Shown here one piece after another: positions 10,101-17,573 of a stretch of 64,000 nucleotides of DNA. A program made the translations under genes and the position numbers. The notes below the pieces were generated by a model, which worked only from the letters and a program-made list of their open reading frames with translations, had not been told where the DNA came from and did not search any database. The DNA is from Rhabdobacter roseus (GTDB lineage: Bacteria > Bacteroidota > Bacteroidia > Cytophagales > Spirosomataceae), in the NCBI RefSeq assembly GCF_014202275.1, contig NZ_JACHGF010000003.1:434001-498000 (forward strand). The letters run 5' to 3'. How positions within the stretch are numbered: position 1 is the stretch's first letter; the number at the start of each line of letters is the position of its first letter.

Positions 10101-11094
10101 TCAGCTGCGACTTACCCGTACCCGGCGGCCCCTGCACCACCACCGACGCCCCCTGCTTCACGGCCCGGATCACGCCCTCCTGCGACACATCGGCCGGGAA
10201 GGGCGTCAGGATGTGCTCTTCGCGAAGTACCCCCGGCGGGGCCACAGGTACCTGGGAAGGTACTTCTAAGGTACCTGCTTCGGCCCCTTCCGACGGGAGC
10301 AGCGGCAGGGCCAACGTACCCGCTTCGGCGGCTTCGAGCAGGTGGTTGTAGTCGGGCACGAGGTAGGAGCCCGCCTGCGGGAAAATCCCCAGCACGGCCT
10401 CGGGGTAGAGCTTCAGTTCGCCGGTGCGCTCCGTCACCTGCAAAATACCACTCGAAAGTACCTCGAAGGCTTGCAGTTTATCTTCGAATAAAGCCTGGTT
10501 GAAGTTGAGCCGGAAGGGCGTTTCTTTCAGCCATTCGTACAGGTAGGTCCGGAACTCCAGGGCGTCGGTGGGGGCTTCGTCGAAGGTTTTTTCCAGGATT
10601 TCGTCCGGAATAGTTGTCTCGTTGAAGTAGGCGTAGGCCAGGCCAAAACTGCGGTTGAGGGCCACGCTGGTGTCGTCACGAACGAAGAGGCACCACTGCT
10701 CGCGGTCTTGCCGGAGCGTGACGGGAAAGAACAGCAACGGAGCCCGGATCACCGAGCCGTCGGCCAGCATCCCCCGCACCAGCGGGTACCCTACGTACAA
10801 GTCGCGCGAGCCGCGCTCTTCTTCGATGAAGCGCTCGGTACGGGCGATTTTTCGCAACCGGCGGCTCAGCTCGTTGACGCGGTCGAAGCGCGGGTCCTGG
10901 ACGTCGCAGAGCGGCAGGCGCGCCTTGCGCTGAATCAGCTGCCGAAGTACCTCAAACGACGACTTCCCCAGCAGGAAATCCGTTTCGTGCAGGTCCAGAA
11001 ACTGCTCGGCGGGCAGCCGCGTCAGCAGCAGGGACTTGTTGCGGCTGCTCAGGTTGGTGAGCCGCTTGAGGTACGTCTTCAGGATCCGATTCAT
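7108..11094 (-). CDS. large SF1 helicase (Upf1/Dna2-like, DUF4011-type N-terminus)
   Basis: A 1328-residue cytoplasmic ATPase. The N-terminus (LTNLSSRNKSLLL, about residues 12-24) resembles the DUF4011 region of large bacterial helicases. Walker A is GPPGTGKSQ at 322-330. Walker B is DLVIFDEASQC and motif III is GDSKQLPPSD. Motifs V/VI appear as VQGDERDVIIFS and NRLNVAVTRARERIYV. A long insertion rich in charged residues separates motif I from motif II. Roughly 150 further residues follow motif VI without a domain I recognise; there is no obvious PD-(D/E)XK nuclease. Such proteins act in DNA/RNA processing and some sit in defence loci, but this one stands between ordinary genes. The coding sequence is extremely rich in GTAC motifs. 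Confidence 0.88.
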   Translation of the reverse strand: MNRILKTYLKRLTNLSSRNKSLLLTRLPAEQFLDLHETDFLLGKSSFEVLRQLIQRKARLPLCDVQDPRFDRVNELSRRLRKIARTERFIEEERGSRDLYVGYPLVRGMLADGSVIRAPLLFFPVTLRQDREQWCLFVRDDTSVALNRSFGLAYAYFNETTIPDEILEKTFDEAPTDALEFRTYLYEWLKETPFRLNFNQALFEDKLQAFEVLSSGILQVTERTGELKLYPEAVLGIFPQAGSYLVPDYNHLLEAAEAGTLALPLLPSEGAEAGTLEVPSQVPVAPPGVLREEHILTPFPADVSQEGVIRAVKQGASVVVQGPPGTGKSQLICNLMADMAAQGKRVLLVCQKRAALDVVYQRLQTLGLGPFAALIHDFQNDRAGLYRQLATQVEQVDAYRQQNYSLDAVVLEREFTQESRQIDRLVAELDDFRRALFDETDCGLSVKELYLTSNPSQPHLDLQGTYRAFPLREGHDFRQRLGTYASYALRLTAAHPWQARRSFAAYSLADLRTLGQVLTAWPALIKSQKEQFETTTQVPFDAPLTANRPESRERLTDLLALLTDESTFRLFQKYLSAPTQAAERLAFVRQVGEALAGNLAEGGLEGTLAASELGTFRGWLAKALDAKAAWATGKWWDLFGENSAAVKQTAHRNRLSTQLPDLQRLDVKLRNRLELESWLQNPLLGFEPGYLDATADFAERYLHFFQTSEKAADAALRADWAPWRAVWGTLALGATGLAELKEKLTALLRWLDAWEEPLGTLSTYLLPEQLHQLFAEPDAYAARLHDALREEFDSLVEMDRLWEQMNATEQAVIRQLLDAGTLPENPLAEDVLRLFDNSLRLAWIEHIEEKYPVLRAVSSLRMQQWEEALQTSIGRKQALSRDIALMKLREAMYQNVETNRLGHRVTYREVLHQVTKKRKIWPVRKLLHEHAEEVFRLVPCWMASPEAVSALFPMEPGLFDLVIFDEASQCYAEYGLPAAYRARQVVITGDSKQLPPSDLYRVRFEEVPEEESTVALEVDSLLGLAAQSLEPFQLTGHYRSRSLDLIDFSNHHFYKSTLRLLPDFRHVNDAEPGIRYLHVAGLWEQNTNRAEAERVVELVRELSTQALSVGVVTFNFPQQQLIQELLEGTSTTAPDLFVKNIENVQGDERDVIIFSIGYAPDAQGRLVMQFGTLNTAGGENRLNVAVTRARERIYVVTSLWPAQLQTDHTANEGPKVLKAYLQYALDVSEGRYRAQPAATRTYRTDWLLKARLASQHPDYHQELPFADLTVRSESTYEGLILTDDDLYHQSTSPKEPHAYLPLLLRQKHWPFRRVYSREYWRGQAGQGA

Positions 11095-11119
11095 CGGTAA
11101 CTAAGAAGATGTTTGCGTT

Positions 11120-11248
11120 ATAATATGAGGTTCAAAAAGAAGGCTTTTGGTTTCAGGCAAGATCTTAAAACCGGAGTGTAGCAGCGCTACATGAGGATTT
11201 TAAGACCGCCGCATGAGGCCAAAAGCAACTTTTTGAGACCATAGCATG
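11120..11248. repeat. long imperfect palindrome (candidate REP/MITE or structured RNA)
   Basis: The gap between the helicase and terC genes is almost entirely one nested hairpin. Outer arms are GGTTCAAAAAGAAGGCTTTT(GG) at 11129-11150 and CCAAAAGCAACTTTTTGAGA(CC) at 11219-11240. Further pairs are GATCTTAAAA with TTTTAAGA, and TGTAGC with GCTACA around a 3-nt apex. A simple terminator would be shorter. No open reading frame lies inside. Confidence 0.55.
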
Positions 11249-11261
11249 AATCAAACAGCTT

Positions 11262-12353
11262 CTAAACGCCGTCCTCGGGCTCCTTATTAGTAATCAGCGG
11301 CTCCACCTCCTTGTTTTTTTCGGGAAAAATCAACGAAGCCAGAATACTCACCGCCAAAATCCCCAGAATGACGTACAGTGAATAAACGGTCTTGAAGCCG
11401 ACATCCTCAAGATAAGAGTGCGCCAGCATTTTTCCGCCAATAAATACCAGCAACACACCCAGGCCGTACTTCAGGAAGCGGAACAGCCCCATGACGTTGC
11501 TCAGGAAAAAGAACATGGACCGTAACCCCATGATGGCGAAGATGTTGGAAAAGAAAACGACGTACGGATCTTTGGTGACAGAAAAAACCGCCGGTACCGA
11601 ATCGACGGCAAAGATCAAATCCGTAAACTCGATGATGAGCACCACCACAAAGAGCGGCGTGACCATGCGCTTGCCCTTTTTGACGATGAAAAAATGCTCC
11701 CGGACGTAGCGCGGGTACACCGGCAGGTACTTGGACGCAAAGCGAACCACCGGGTGCTTGGCGGGTTCGATTTTCTCGTCTTCCTCGCCCTGGAAGAAGA
11801 TTTTCCCACCCTGGTACACCAGCAGCAGCCCGAACAGGTAGATGATCCACTCGAAGCGCTGGATGAGGGCCGAGCCAGCAAAGATGAAGACGAAGCGCAT
11901 CAGGATGGCTCCCAGTACGCCCCAGAAAAGTACCTTCTTGAAGTACTTCTCGCGCACGGAGAAAGAGCTGAATATCAAGATAATCACGAAGATATTATCC
12001 ACCGAAAGTGCATATTCGAGCAAGTACCCGGTGATGAACTCCAGCGACATGTTGCGCCGGTAGATGTCGAGACTCTCGGCAAAATTGCCCGGAATGAGCC
12101 GCAGGTGCGGGGCGTATTTGTTCTTGACGGCCTCCAGGTCGGCGTAGTTTTCGATGCCGTGGATGAGGTCGCCGTGGGTGTTGATGATGACGTAAAAAAC
12201 CAGCGCCAGGGCGATCCAGGCGACGGTCCAGGCGGCGGCTTCGCCGAATTTTACGACGTGGTCTTTACGACTGAAAACCCCCAGATCGAGCATGAGCATG
12301 AAGCCGATGGCGACCAGGAAGCCGACGAAAAATAGTACTTCGTTTGAAAACAT
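11262..12353 (-). CDS. TerC family integral membrane protein
   Basis: A 363-residue polytopic membrane protein with about nine hydrophobic segments. It has the two TerC signatures: GYLLEYALSVDNIFVIILIF in the first half and FTDLIFAVDSVPAVFSVT in the second, each with an acidic residue in a membrane helix (SVDN, AVDS). The family includes tellurite-resistance TerC and Alx/MeeF-type manganese exporters; the acidic membrane residues are thought to bind metal. The gene is monocistronic. The specific ion is not determinable from sequence. Confidence 0.92.
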   Translation of the reverse strand: MFSNEVLFFVGFLVAIGFMLMLDLGVFSRKDHVVKFGEAAAWTVAWIALALVFYVIINTHGDLIHGIENYADLEAVKNKYAPHLRLIPGNFAESLDIYRRNMSLEFITGYLLEYALSVDNIFVIILIFSSFSVREKYFKKVLFWGVLGAILMRFVFIFAGSALIQRFEWIIYLFGLLLVYQGGKIFFQGEEDEKIEPAKHPVVRFASKYLPVYPRYVREHFFIVKKGKRMVTPLFVVVLIIEFTDLIFAVDSVPAVFSVTKDPYVVFFSNIFAIMGLRSMFFFLSNVMGLFRFLKYGLGVLLVFIGGKMLAHSYLEDVGFKTVYSLYVILGILAVSILASLIFPEKNKEVEPLITNKEPEDGV

Positions 12354-12535
12354 GAACGGGAGAAAAGTTCTTTATTGAATAATATGTAAACGCTAATCTG
12401 CACTGCTAAACGAGCACAAAGTTCTCATTTTACACGTACGGAAAAAATAAAATATGTCGGAAGGAGAATATTCTGTTTGAGGGGGTACTTTACCGCCGCT
12501 TGACCCAAGGTACCCAGGCGACCCGGCCCAGGTAC

Positions 12536-13648
12536 CTACACCAGCCGAAGCAGGGCCGTCTCGGCGGTAAGCCCCGGCCCAAAGGCACTGGCAAACAGCC
12601 AGGTACCTGGCCGCGACCGGTTTTGCTCCCAGAGCTTTTTCAAGACAAAAAGAATCGTCACCGACGACATGTTGCCGTAGTCGCGAAGTACCTCGTAGGC
12701 GGCGGCGTTGGCCTCCGGCGACAGCCCAAGTACCTCTTCGACGACCTCCAGAATGCGCCGCCCGCCGGGATGGATGGCGTACAGGCCCACGTCTTCGCGC
12801 CGGAGGCCTTTTAGTGCCACGAGGCGGTCCAGCACGGCGGGCAGGCCGGTACGCAAAATGGTCGGCACGCGGGAGGTGAGTTTCATCTCAAACCCAAAGT
12901 CACTGATGTGCCAGGCCATGTCGTCCCGGCCTTCGGGCAGCAGCTCGCAGGCAAAGGCCGCCACTTCCAGCGCCGCCGAGCGCGAAGTACCCTCCAGCAA
13001 CACGGCCGCCGCGCCGTCGGCAAAGAGGGCGTTAGCCAGCAGGTGATCTTCCTCGTTTTTTTTCTGAAAATGCAGGGTACACAGCTCCGTACACACCATA
13101 AGTACTTTGGCGGCGGGATTGGCCTGCACCAGCGCGGTAGCGGCCTTAAGGCCGTTGAAAGCCCCGTAGCAGCCCATAAAGTTGATGGCCAGCCGGTGCG
13201 TGGAGGTAGGGAGTCCCAGCCGCTGGATGAGCTCGATGTCGGGGCCAGGCGCGTACATGCCCGTGCAGCTCACCGTGATGAGGTGCGTGATGTCCGACAG
13301 CGGCAGGGTACTTTGGCGCAAGCAATCCCGAATGGCGGCCTCGGCCAGGGGCACGGCTAGTTGCTGGTATTGCTGCATCCGCTGGCGCACGGTTGGGAAA
13401 GGCTCCAGATCGGGCGTGTTGGGATAAAACGTATAGTGGCCCGGCTCCGCGCCGTAGTCGGGCAGGACGGAGTGGCGCTGCCGGATGCGGGTACTTCGGT
13501 ACAGCGCCCGCAGGCGTCGATCCCCGTCGGCGTCCAGTTGTAGCGCTCGGCTCATAAACTCAGCAATGCGCATTTGATCCAATGAATGGGCCGGAACCGC
13601 CGTGCCCACGGAAGTGATGTAGGCCGGGTGCTGAGTAGTTTCGCTCAC
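12536..13648 (-). CDS. type III polyketide synthase (chalcone/stilbene synthase-like)
   Basis: A 370-residue thiolase-fold enzyme read from a GTG start. The catalytic triad of type III polyketide synthases is visible: Cys160 in NFMGCYGAFNGLK, His293 in AIHPGG and Asn326 in YGNMSS. The ending FASAFGPGLTAETALLRL matches the family GFGPG loop. These homodimeric cytosolic enzymes extend a CoA-linked starter with malonyl-CoA to form pyrones, resorcinols or phloroglucinols. FabH-type ketosynthases share the triad, but MGC-x-GAFNGLK and GPG favour type III PKS. It is divergent from an esterase-like gene and a UbiA prenyltransferase, which might tailor its product. Confidence 0.85.
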   Translation of the reverse strand: MSETTQHPAYITSVGTAVPAHSLDQMRIAEFMSRALQLDADGDRRLRALYRSTRIRQRHSVLPDYGAEPGHYTFYPNTPDLEPFPTVRQRMQQYQQLAVPLAEAAIRDCLRQSTLPLSDITHLITVSCTGMYAPGPDIELIQRLGLPTSTHRLAINFMGCYGAFNGLKAATALVQANPAAKVLMVCTELCTLHFQKKNEEDHLLANALFADGAAAVLLEGTSRSAALEVAAFACELLPEGRDDMAWHISDFGFEMKLTSRVPTILRTGLPAVLDRLVALKGLRREDVGLYAIHPGGRRILEVVEEVLGLSPEANAAAYEVLRDYGNMSSVTILFVLKKLWEQNRSRPGTWLFASAFGPGLTAETALLRLV

Positions 13649-13780
13649 GCGCTTCGGGTAGTTAGGATGAAAAGTCGTTACTTTGGTACTTTACGTTGAA
13701 AAGCCACTAAAATACAGTGCCAATAAAACCGTATGTACGGTGAGTTGTTTTTTATGGATGCTTCTAAACACGCACATCCC

Positions 13781-14584
13781 ATGCTTTTATTCCGATTTGT
13801 CGGCGGCCTGCTCGTCGTCCTAAGCCTCCTGACCAGGCCCCTGTGCGGGCAGTCGCTGGAGGCCTTCGAGAAGCGCGAGTACTCACACGCCAACGGGCAA
13901 ACGCTCCCCTACCGCATTCTGTACCCAGCCAACTACGACCGCTCCCAAAAGTACCCCCTCGTTTTGCTTTTGCACGGCGGCGGCGAGCGCGGCACCGACA
14001 ACGAGAAGCAGCTCGCACACGGTGCCAAACTTTTTGTGGCGCAGCAAGCCGACTTTCCGGCCATCGTGGTAGCGCCCCAGTGCCCGCCGGAGAGCTACTG
14101 GTCGTCGGTGAAGATTGACCGAAGTACCGCCCCCATCACGCTGGACTTCGACTACGCCGCCCGGCCCATGACCTGGCCGCTGGAGGCCGCCCTGGCGCTG
14201 GTAAAGGAATTGAGCAAAAAAGAAGCGGTGGATAAAAACCGCCTCTACATCACCGGCCTTTCGATGGGCGGCATGGGTACTTTTGAGGCTATTTCGCGCC
14301 AGCCCAAGCTGTTTGCGGCGGCCGCGCCCATCTGCGGCGGCGGCGACACCACCTACTGCGACCGCTACGTCCAGCGCCTGCCGTTCTGGATCTTTCACGG
14401 CGACGCCGACCAGGTGGTGGGCGTAGCAGAGTCGCGCCGCATGTACCGTACCTTGCAGCAAAAAAAGGCCCGCGTGAAGTACACCGAGTACCCCGGCGTG
14501 AACCACAACAGCTGGGACAACGCCTTCGCCGAGCCGGAGTACCTGCCGTGGCTTTTCGGCCAGTCTAAAAAGAAAAAGCGCTAG
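13781..14584 (+). CDS. secreted alpha/beta hydrolase (prolyl-oligopeptidase/esterase-like)
   Basis: An exported serine hydrolase. The frame is open from an ATG at 13733, but the ATG at 13781 begins directly at a good signal peptide (MLLFRFVGGLLVVLSLL, cleavage after LCGQ), so I choose that start. The oxyanion region is LLLHGGGERGTDNE. The nucleophile serine lies in GLSMGGMGTF, the acid in HGDADQVV and the histidine in GVNHNSWDNAF, a complete catalytic triad. Relatives are periplasmic phospholipase/carboxylesterase or dienelactone-hydrolase-like enzymes. It ends 3 bp before the UbiA gene, so the two are very probably co-transcribed. Confidence 0.85.
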   Translation: MLLFRFVGGLLVVLSLLTRPLCGQSLEAFEKREYSHANGQTLPYRILYPANYDRSQKYPLVLLLHGGGERGTDNEKQLAHGAKLFVAQQADFPAIVVAPQCPPESYWSSVKIDRSTAPITLDFDYAARPMTWPLEAALALVKELSKKEAVDKNRLYITGLSMGGMGTFEAISRQPKLFAAAAPICGGGDTTYCDRYVQRLPFWIFHGDADQVVGVAESRRMYRTLQQKKARVKYTEYPGVNHNSWDNAFAEPEYLPWLFGQSKKKKR

Positions 14585-14587
14585 CCC

Positions 14588-15460
14588 ATGCTCCGAAGCG
14601 TCCTGCTGCACCTGCGAATTCCGTTTTCGCTCTTTTTGCTGCCCGTCTACCTTTTTGCGCTGAGCCAGGCTCCCCAGCCCAACGCCGCCAAAGCCTGGTG
14701 GGTATTCTGGCTGATCCACCTCTTGCTGTACCCGGCTAGCAACGCCTACAACAGCTACTACGACAAGGACGAAGGCAGCATCGGCCTGCTCGAAACCCCG
14801 CCCCCCGTGAGCCGCGAGCTGCTCTACACCGCCTGGGCGCTGGACATTGCCGCCGTGGCGCTGGCCCTGTGGCTGGGCCTGGGGGGTACTTTTGTGGCTT
14901 ATCTGATTATTTACGGCACCATTTCCAAAGCCTACAGCCACCCGGCCATTCGGCTCAAAAAGTACCCCATCCTGAGCTGGCTGGTGGTGGGCTTTTTTCA
15001 GGGCGCTTTTACGTACCTGGCCACGGTGGAGGCCGTCAGCGAAGTACCCCTGGCGGAGCTATTCCGGGCCAAGTACCTGGTACCCGCGCTCATTTGCACC
15101 TCCAACCTCTGGGCTGTGTACCCGCTCACGCAGATCTACCAGCACGACGAAGACGCCCGCCGCGGCGACCTCACCTTTAGCCGCCTGGCGGGTATTCAGG
15201 GTACTTTCCTGAACGCCGCCGTATTTTTCAGCCTTTCGTTCGGGGGCTTTTTGTACTACTTTCTTACCTACGGCTCGGCGAGCAGCCTGATCCCCCTGCT
15301 GCTGTGCATGGGCCCCGTGCTGGGGTACTTTGGGTACTGGTGGGTGCTAACTACTCGCGACGCCCGCCAGGCCAATTTCCGCCACACCATGCGCATGAAC
15401 CTCCTGGCGGGCCTGGGGCTCAACTTTTTTTTCGGAATTCTCTGTCTGGACTTCTTCTGA
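14588..15460 (+). CDS. UbiA family prenyltransferase
   Basis: A 290-residue membrane protein with about eight hydrophobic helices. It has the two aspartate-rich motifs that bind prenyl diphosphate through magnesium: NAYNSYYDKDEGS in the first half and YQHDEDARRGDLTF in the second. UbiA enzymes attach isoprenoid chains to aromatic acceptors (quinones, tocopherols, pigments). It follows the esterase gene by 3 bp and lies near the divergent type III polyketide synthase, which could supply an aromatic acceptor; that link is inference. It is not a typical MenA or UbiA by context. Confidence 0.88.
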   Translation: MLRSVLLHLRIPFSLFLLPVYLFALSQAPQPNAAKAWWVFWLIHLLLYPASNAYNSYYDKDEGSIGLLETPPPVSRELLYTAWALDIAAVALALWLGLGGTFVAYLIIYGTISKAYSHPAIRLKKYPILSWLVVGFFQGAFTYLATVEAVSEVPLAELFRAKYLVPALICTSNLWAVYPLTQIYQHDEDARRGDLTFSRLAGIQGTFLNAAVFFSLSFGGFLYYFLTYGSASSLIPLLLCMGPVLGYFGYWWVLTTRDARQANFRHTMRMNLLAGLGLNFFFGILCLDFF

Positions 15461-15518
15461 TTCCCAATTATTTACTTTCAGAGGCACCTTTTTTCAAAAA
15501 ATAATTTAGGCGTAACAC

Positions 15519-15549
15519 TTGCGCTCAATCCTGGCAAAGCATACCTTTG
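15519..15549 (+). promoter_or_regulatory. Bacteroidota-type promoter of tRNA-Gly
   Basis: A -33 TTG (15519-15521), exactly 20 nt of spacer and a -7 box TACCTTTG (15542-15549) match the Bacteroidota consensus TTG-N19/21-TAnnTTTG. It lies 27 bp upstream of the tRNA-Gly gene. Confidence 0.75.
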
Positions 15550-15576
15550 CCCCATCATTACACGATAATGATACAC

Positions 15577-15652
15577 GCAGAAGTAGCTCAGCTGGTAGAG
15601 CGCAACCTTGCCAAGGTTGAGGTCGCGAGTTCGAACCTCGTCTTCTGCTCCA
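15577..15652 (+). tRNA. tRNA-Gly (GCC)
   Basis: A complete cloverleaf. The acceptor stem GCAGAAG pairs with CTTCTGC. The D-arm contains AGCTCAGCTGGTAGAGC, the anticodon loop is TTGCCAA (anticodon GCC), and the T-loop is GTTCGAA. A discriminator T is followed by an encoded CCA (15650-15652). Confidence 0.97.
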
Positions 15653-15659
15653 CAAAGGC

Positions 15660-15685
15660 AAGCACCGGAAACGGTGCTTTTCTTT
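15660..15685 (+). terminator. terminator after tRNA-Gly
   Basis: The stem AAGCACCG/CGGTGCTT around a GAAA tetraloop is followed by a T-rich tail (TTCTTTT), a standard intrinsic terminator. Confidence 0.8.
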
Positions 15686-15724
15686 TGGATAAGGGGTGGG
15701 TACTTTCCCGCCCGCTGCCAGGCT

Positions 15725-15810
15725 GCCGGGGTGGTGGAATTGGTAGACACGCAGGACTTAAAATCCTGTGAGCCGAAACGCTCGTACGGGTTCGACCCCC
15801 GTCCCCGGTA
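15725..15810 (+). tRNA. tRNA-Leu (TAA)
   Basis: An 86-nt class II tRNA. The acceptor stem GCCGGGG pairs with CCCCGGT, including one G-T pair. The anticodon loop reads CTTAAAA (anticodon TAA), a long variable arm is present, and the T-loop is GTTCGAC. The discriminator is A. CCA is not encoded (CTG follows), unlike the tRNA-Gly just upstream. Confidence 0.96.
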
Positions 15811-15819
15811 CTGATTATG

Positions 15820-15855
15820 AAGGAGCTGTGATTTAAATCGCAGCTCCTTTTTTTT
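15820..15855 (+). terminator. terminator after tRNA-Leu
   Basis: AAGGAGCTG pairs with CAGCTCCTT and is followed by a run of eight T residues. It marks the left border of the AT-rich accessory island. Confidence 0.85.
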
Positions 15856-15980
15856 GGTACAATATCTTATTGCTGCAATTAAAATAATACCCCTTTCGAA
15901 GAAGATCTGCAATAATTTTTTAATGAAGAATATATATTTAGAAAGTGCATCGACTTTTTAACATATTCTAAAATACCCCG

Positions 15981-16011
15981 TTGACACTTGACACGTTTCA
16001 GGTTACATTTG
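15981..16011 (+). promoter_or_regulatory. higBA promoter with tandem TTGACAC repeat
   Basis: A -33 TTG (15981), 20 nt and a -7 box TACATTTG (16004-16011) lie only 4 bp before the higB start codon, so the transcript is probably leaderless or nearly so. Two head-to-tail TTGACAC copies (15981-15994) overlap the -33 element and are a candidate operator for the HigA antitoxin. Confidence 0.65.
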
Positions 16012-16015
16012 TGTT

Positions 16016-16275
16016 ATGATTATAAATTATCGGCACAAAGGCTTGGAATTATATGCTACCAAGGGCGACCGCTCCAAGTTACAGCAGAAGCATGTTGAAC
16101 GTATTAAGTTGATTTTGACACGCCTTAATGCCGCAACATCGGTGCAGATGATGAACTAGCCCAGCTATAACTTTCACCCATTATCAGGCGATCGGCAGGG
16201 TTTTTATGCGGTCAAGGTGTCTGTAATTATCGCATTATTTTCCGCTTTGAAGGCGAAAATGCTTATGATGTGGAT
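16016..16275 (+). pseudogene. higB: decayed HigB-type toxin (RelE/ParE superfamily), split by an IS
   Basis: The frame starts MIINYRHKGLELYATKGDRS and continues KHVERIKLILTRLN, typical of HigB mRNA interferases. Three separate lesions are visible. A TAG stop follows VQMMN, where a Gln codon is expected. A one-base loss after GTGTCT shifts the frame (AVKVS then NYRIIFRFEGENAYDVD in another frame). An ISAs1-family element is inserted at 16276. The last codons lie beyond the element at 17539-17556: removing the element and one target copy restores ENAYDVDYTDYH and a stop, ending 17 bp before higA. The toxin is therefore dead, and the order higB-higA is the normal one. Confidence 0.85.
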
Positions 16276-16294
16276 CAGGGCTTTCTTATAAAAA

Positions 16295-16323
16295 TTGGCA
16301 AGGATTAGTAAGTCATACCTTTG
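16295..16323 (+). promoter_or_regulatory. internal promoter of the insertion sequence
   Basis: TTG (16295-16297), 18 nt of spacer and TACCTTTG (16316-16323) match the host Bacteroidota promoter pattern, 21 bp before the transposase ATG at 16345. The element is therefore adapted to this phylum. Confidence 0.55.
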
Positions 16324-16344
16324 TGGTTACCAGACTACAAAATC

Positions 16345-17518
16345 ATGACTACTGCTCCTTGCCAAGGTAAAGCTACCTCTTTTTTTCAATTGCTTCAAAA
16401 CACCCGTGCCCTTGACAGGCGAGACAACCGGGGTAAAATTCACGATATGGCCTTCGTACTCACAGGCTTGACTCTGGCTCTATGCTGCGGCAAAGACGGT
16501 AACCTTTCCCGTTTGCATGGCTCCGGCCACCCGGCGTCACATGGTCAATCGTTTCGACGCACTTTGCTCAGCCACCCAGACTTGGCCGGAGAGTGCGATT
16601 TCACGCGCCCAACTGCCGCTGCTGTTGGCTAAGGTCGACGGCGAGGTCTTCGCGCAGGTGCTCTACGCCTGGTTCGGCCTGATTCTTAGCGAGGAGGCCA
16701 AGCGCTGGTTCACTTTCGACGGCAAGGAGCTCAGGGGCAGCATTCAGTCGGGCCACCAGCGGGGTGAGGCGTGCGTCTCGGCCCAAGCACACGACTCGGG
16801 GCAGATTGTGGGCCAAACCTATTTCAACGGCACCAAGGAAAGCGAGCGGCCAGCCGTGCTTCGACTGCTGAATGACAGCGGGTTGTGCAGTCAGAAGATC
16901 ACCCTGGATGCCCTTCACCTGACGCCGAAGGCAACCAAAGCCATTGATGGCTCGAAGGGCGTATACCTGATCGGCCTCAAGTCAAACCAAGCACACCTGT
17001 ACAGGTACTGCCTATGCAAATGCCTGACGAGCAAGGCAGCCTATGAGCGAATCGACGAGCCGCAACGCGGCCACGGACGCATTGACCAGCGTAGCTACGC
17101 CTGCCACAGTCTACCAGCCAACGCGTTGGCCGCCCGCTGGCGCAAGGTCGGCATGGGAACCTGCGTCGCCGTTACCCGTACTCGTAATAGTCTAGAAGGT
17201 AAACCCATAAGCCAGCAGACGCAGTACTACGTCAGCAACGCCCGTCCTGCTGATCAGAAAGAGGCTGAGGAGCTCTTCGACGCCATCCGCCGACATTGGC
17301 TCCTCGAAGTGACGCACCACTACCGGGACGTGACTCTGGCCGAGGATGACCTGAAAACTAAGAGCCAGCCTGTCAGTAAGATAATGAGCAGTTTGAGGAC
17401 ACTGACAGTCAACTTATTGAAGCGAATGAAGCCGAAGAACATGGCCGCTCAAATCGATAAATTTGCCGATAATTTCAATGCACTAATTCAATTTATGACC
17501 CAACAAGTGGTTTTATAA
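16345..17518 (+). pseudogene. ISAs1-family DDE transposase, frameshifted
   Basis: The N-terminal part starts at the ATG at 16345 (MTTAPCQGKATSFFQLLQN) and includes the family DRRDNRGKIHDMAF block. The frame is lost around 16510-16535, and the rest continues in the next frame to 17518. The main part (333 codons from 16517) has the catalytic residues: Asp68 in TFDGKELRGS, Asp131 in TLDALHLTPK and Glu264 in RRHWLLE, followed by HHYRDVTLAEDD. The stop codon lies inside the right inverted repeat. Either this is an inactivating indel or the element uses frameshifting; ISAs1 elements normally have a single frame, so I favour inactivation. Confidence 0.85.
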
Positions 17519-17573
17519 GAAAACCCTGTGATGTGGATTATACAGACTATCACTAAGAAAAGACGAAAAAATC

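Larger units (their letters stand above)
16276..17528 (+). mobile_element. ISAs1-family insertion sequence, 1253 bp, 10-bp target duplication
   Basis: The left end CAGGGCTTTCTTATAAAA (16276-16293) and the right end (17511-17528, inverted) form 18-bp terminal repeats with one mismatch. The element is flanked by TGATGTGGAT at 16266-16275 and 17529-17538, a perfect 10-bp target duplication. Size, CAGGG termini and duplication length fit the ISAs1 family. The intact duplication and near-identical ends suggest a fairly recent insertion, although the transposase frame is broken. Confidence 0.9.

Noticed and set aside
15547-15814. Short open frames over the tRNA genes
   Set aside because: They coincide with the tRNA-Gly and tRNA-Leu cloverleaves and have no protein-like features.
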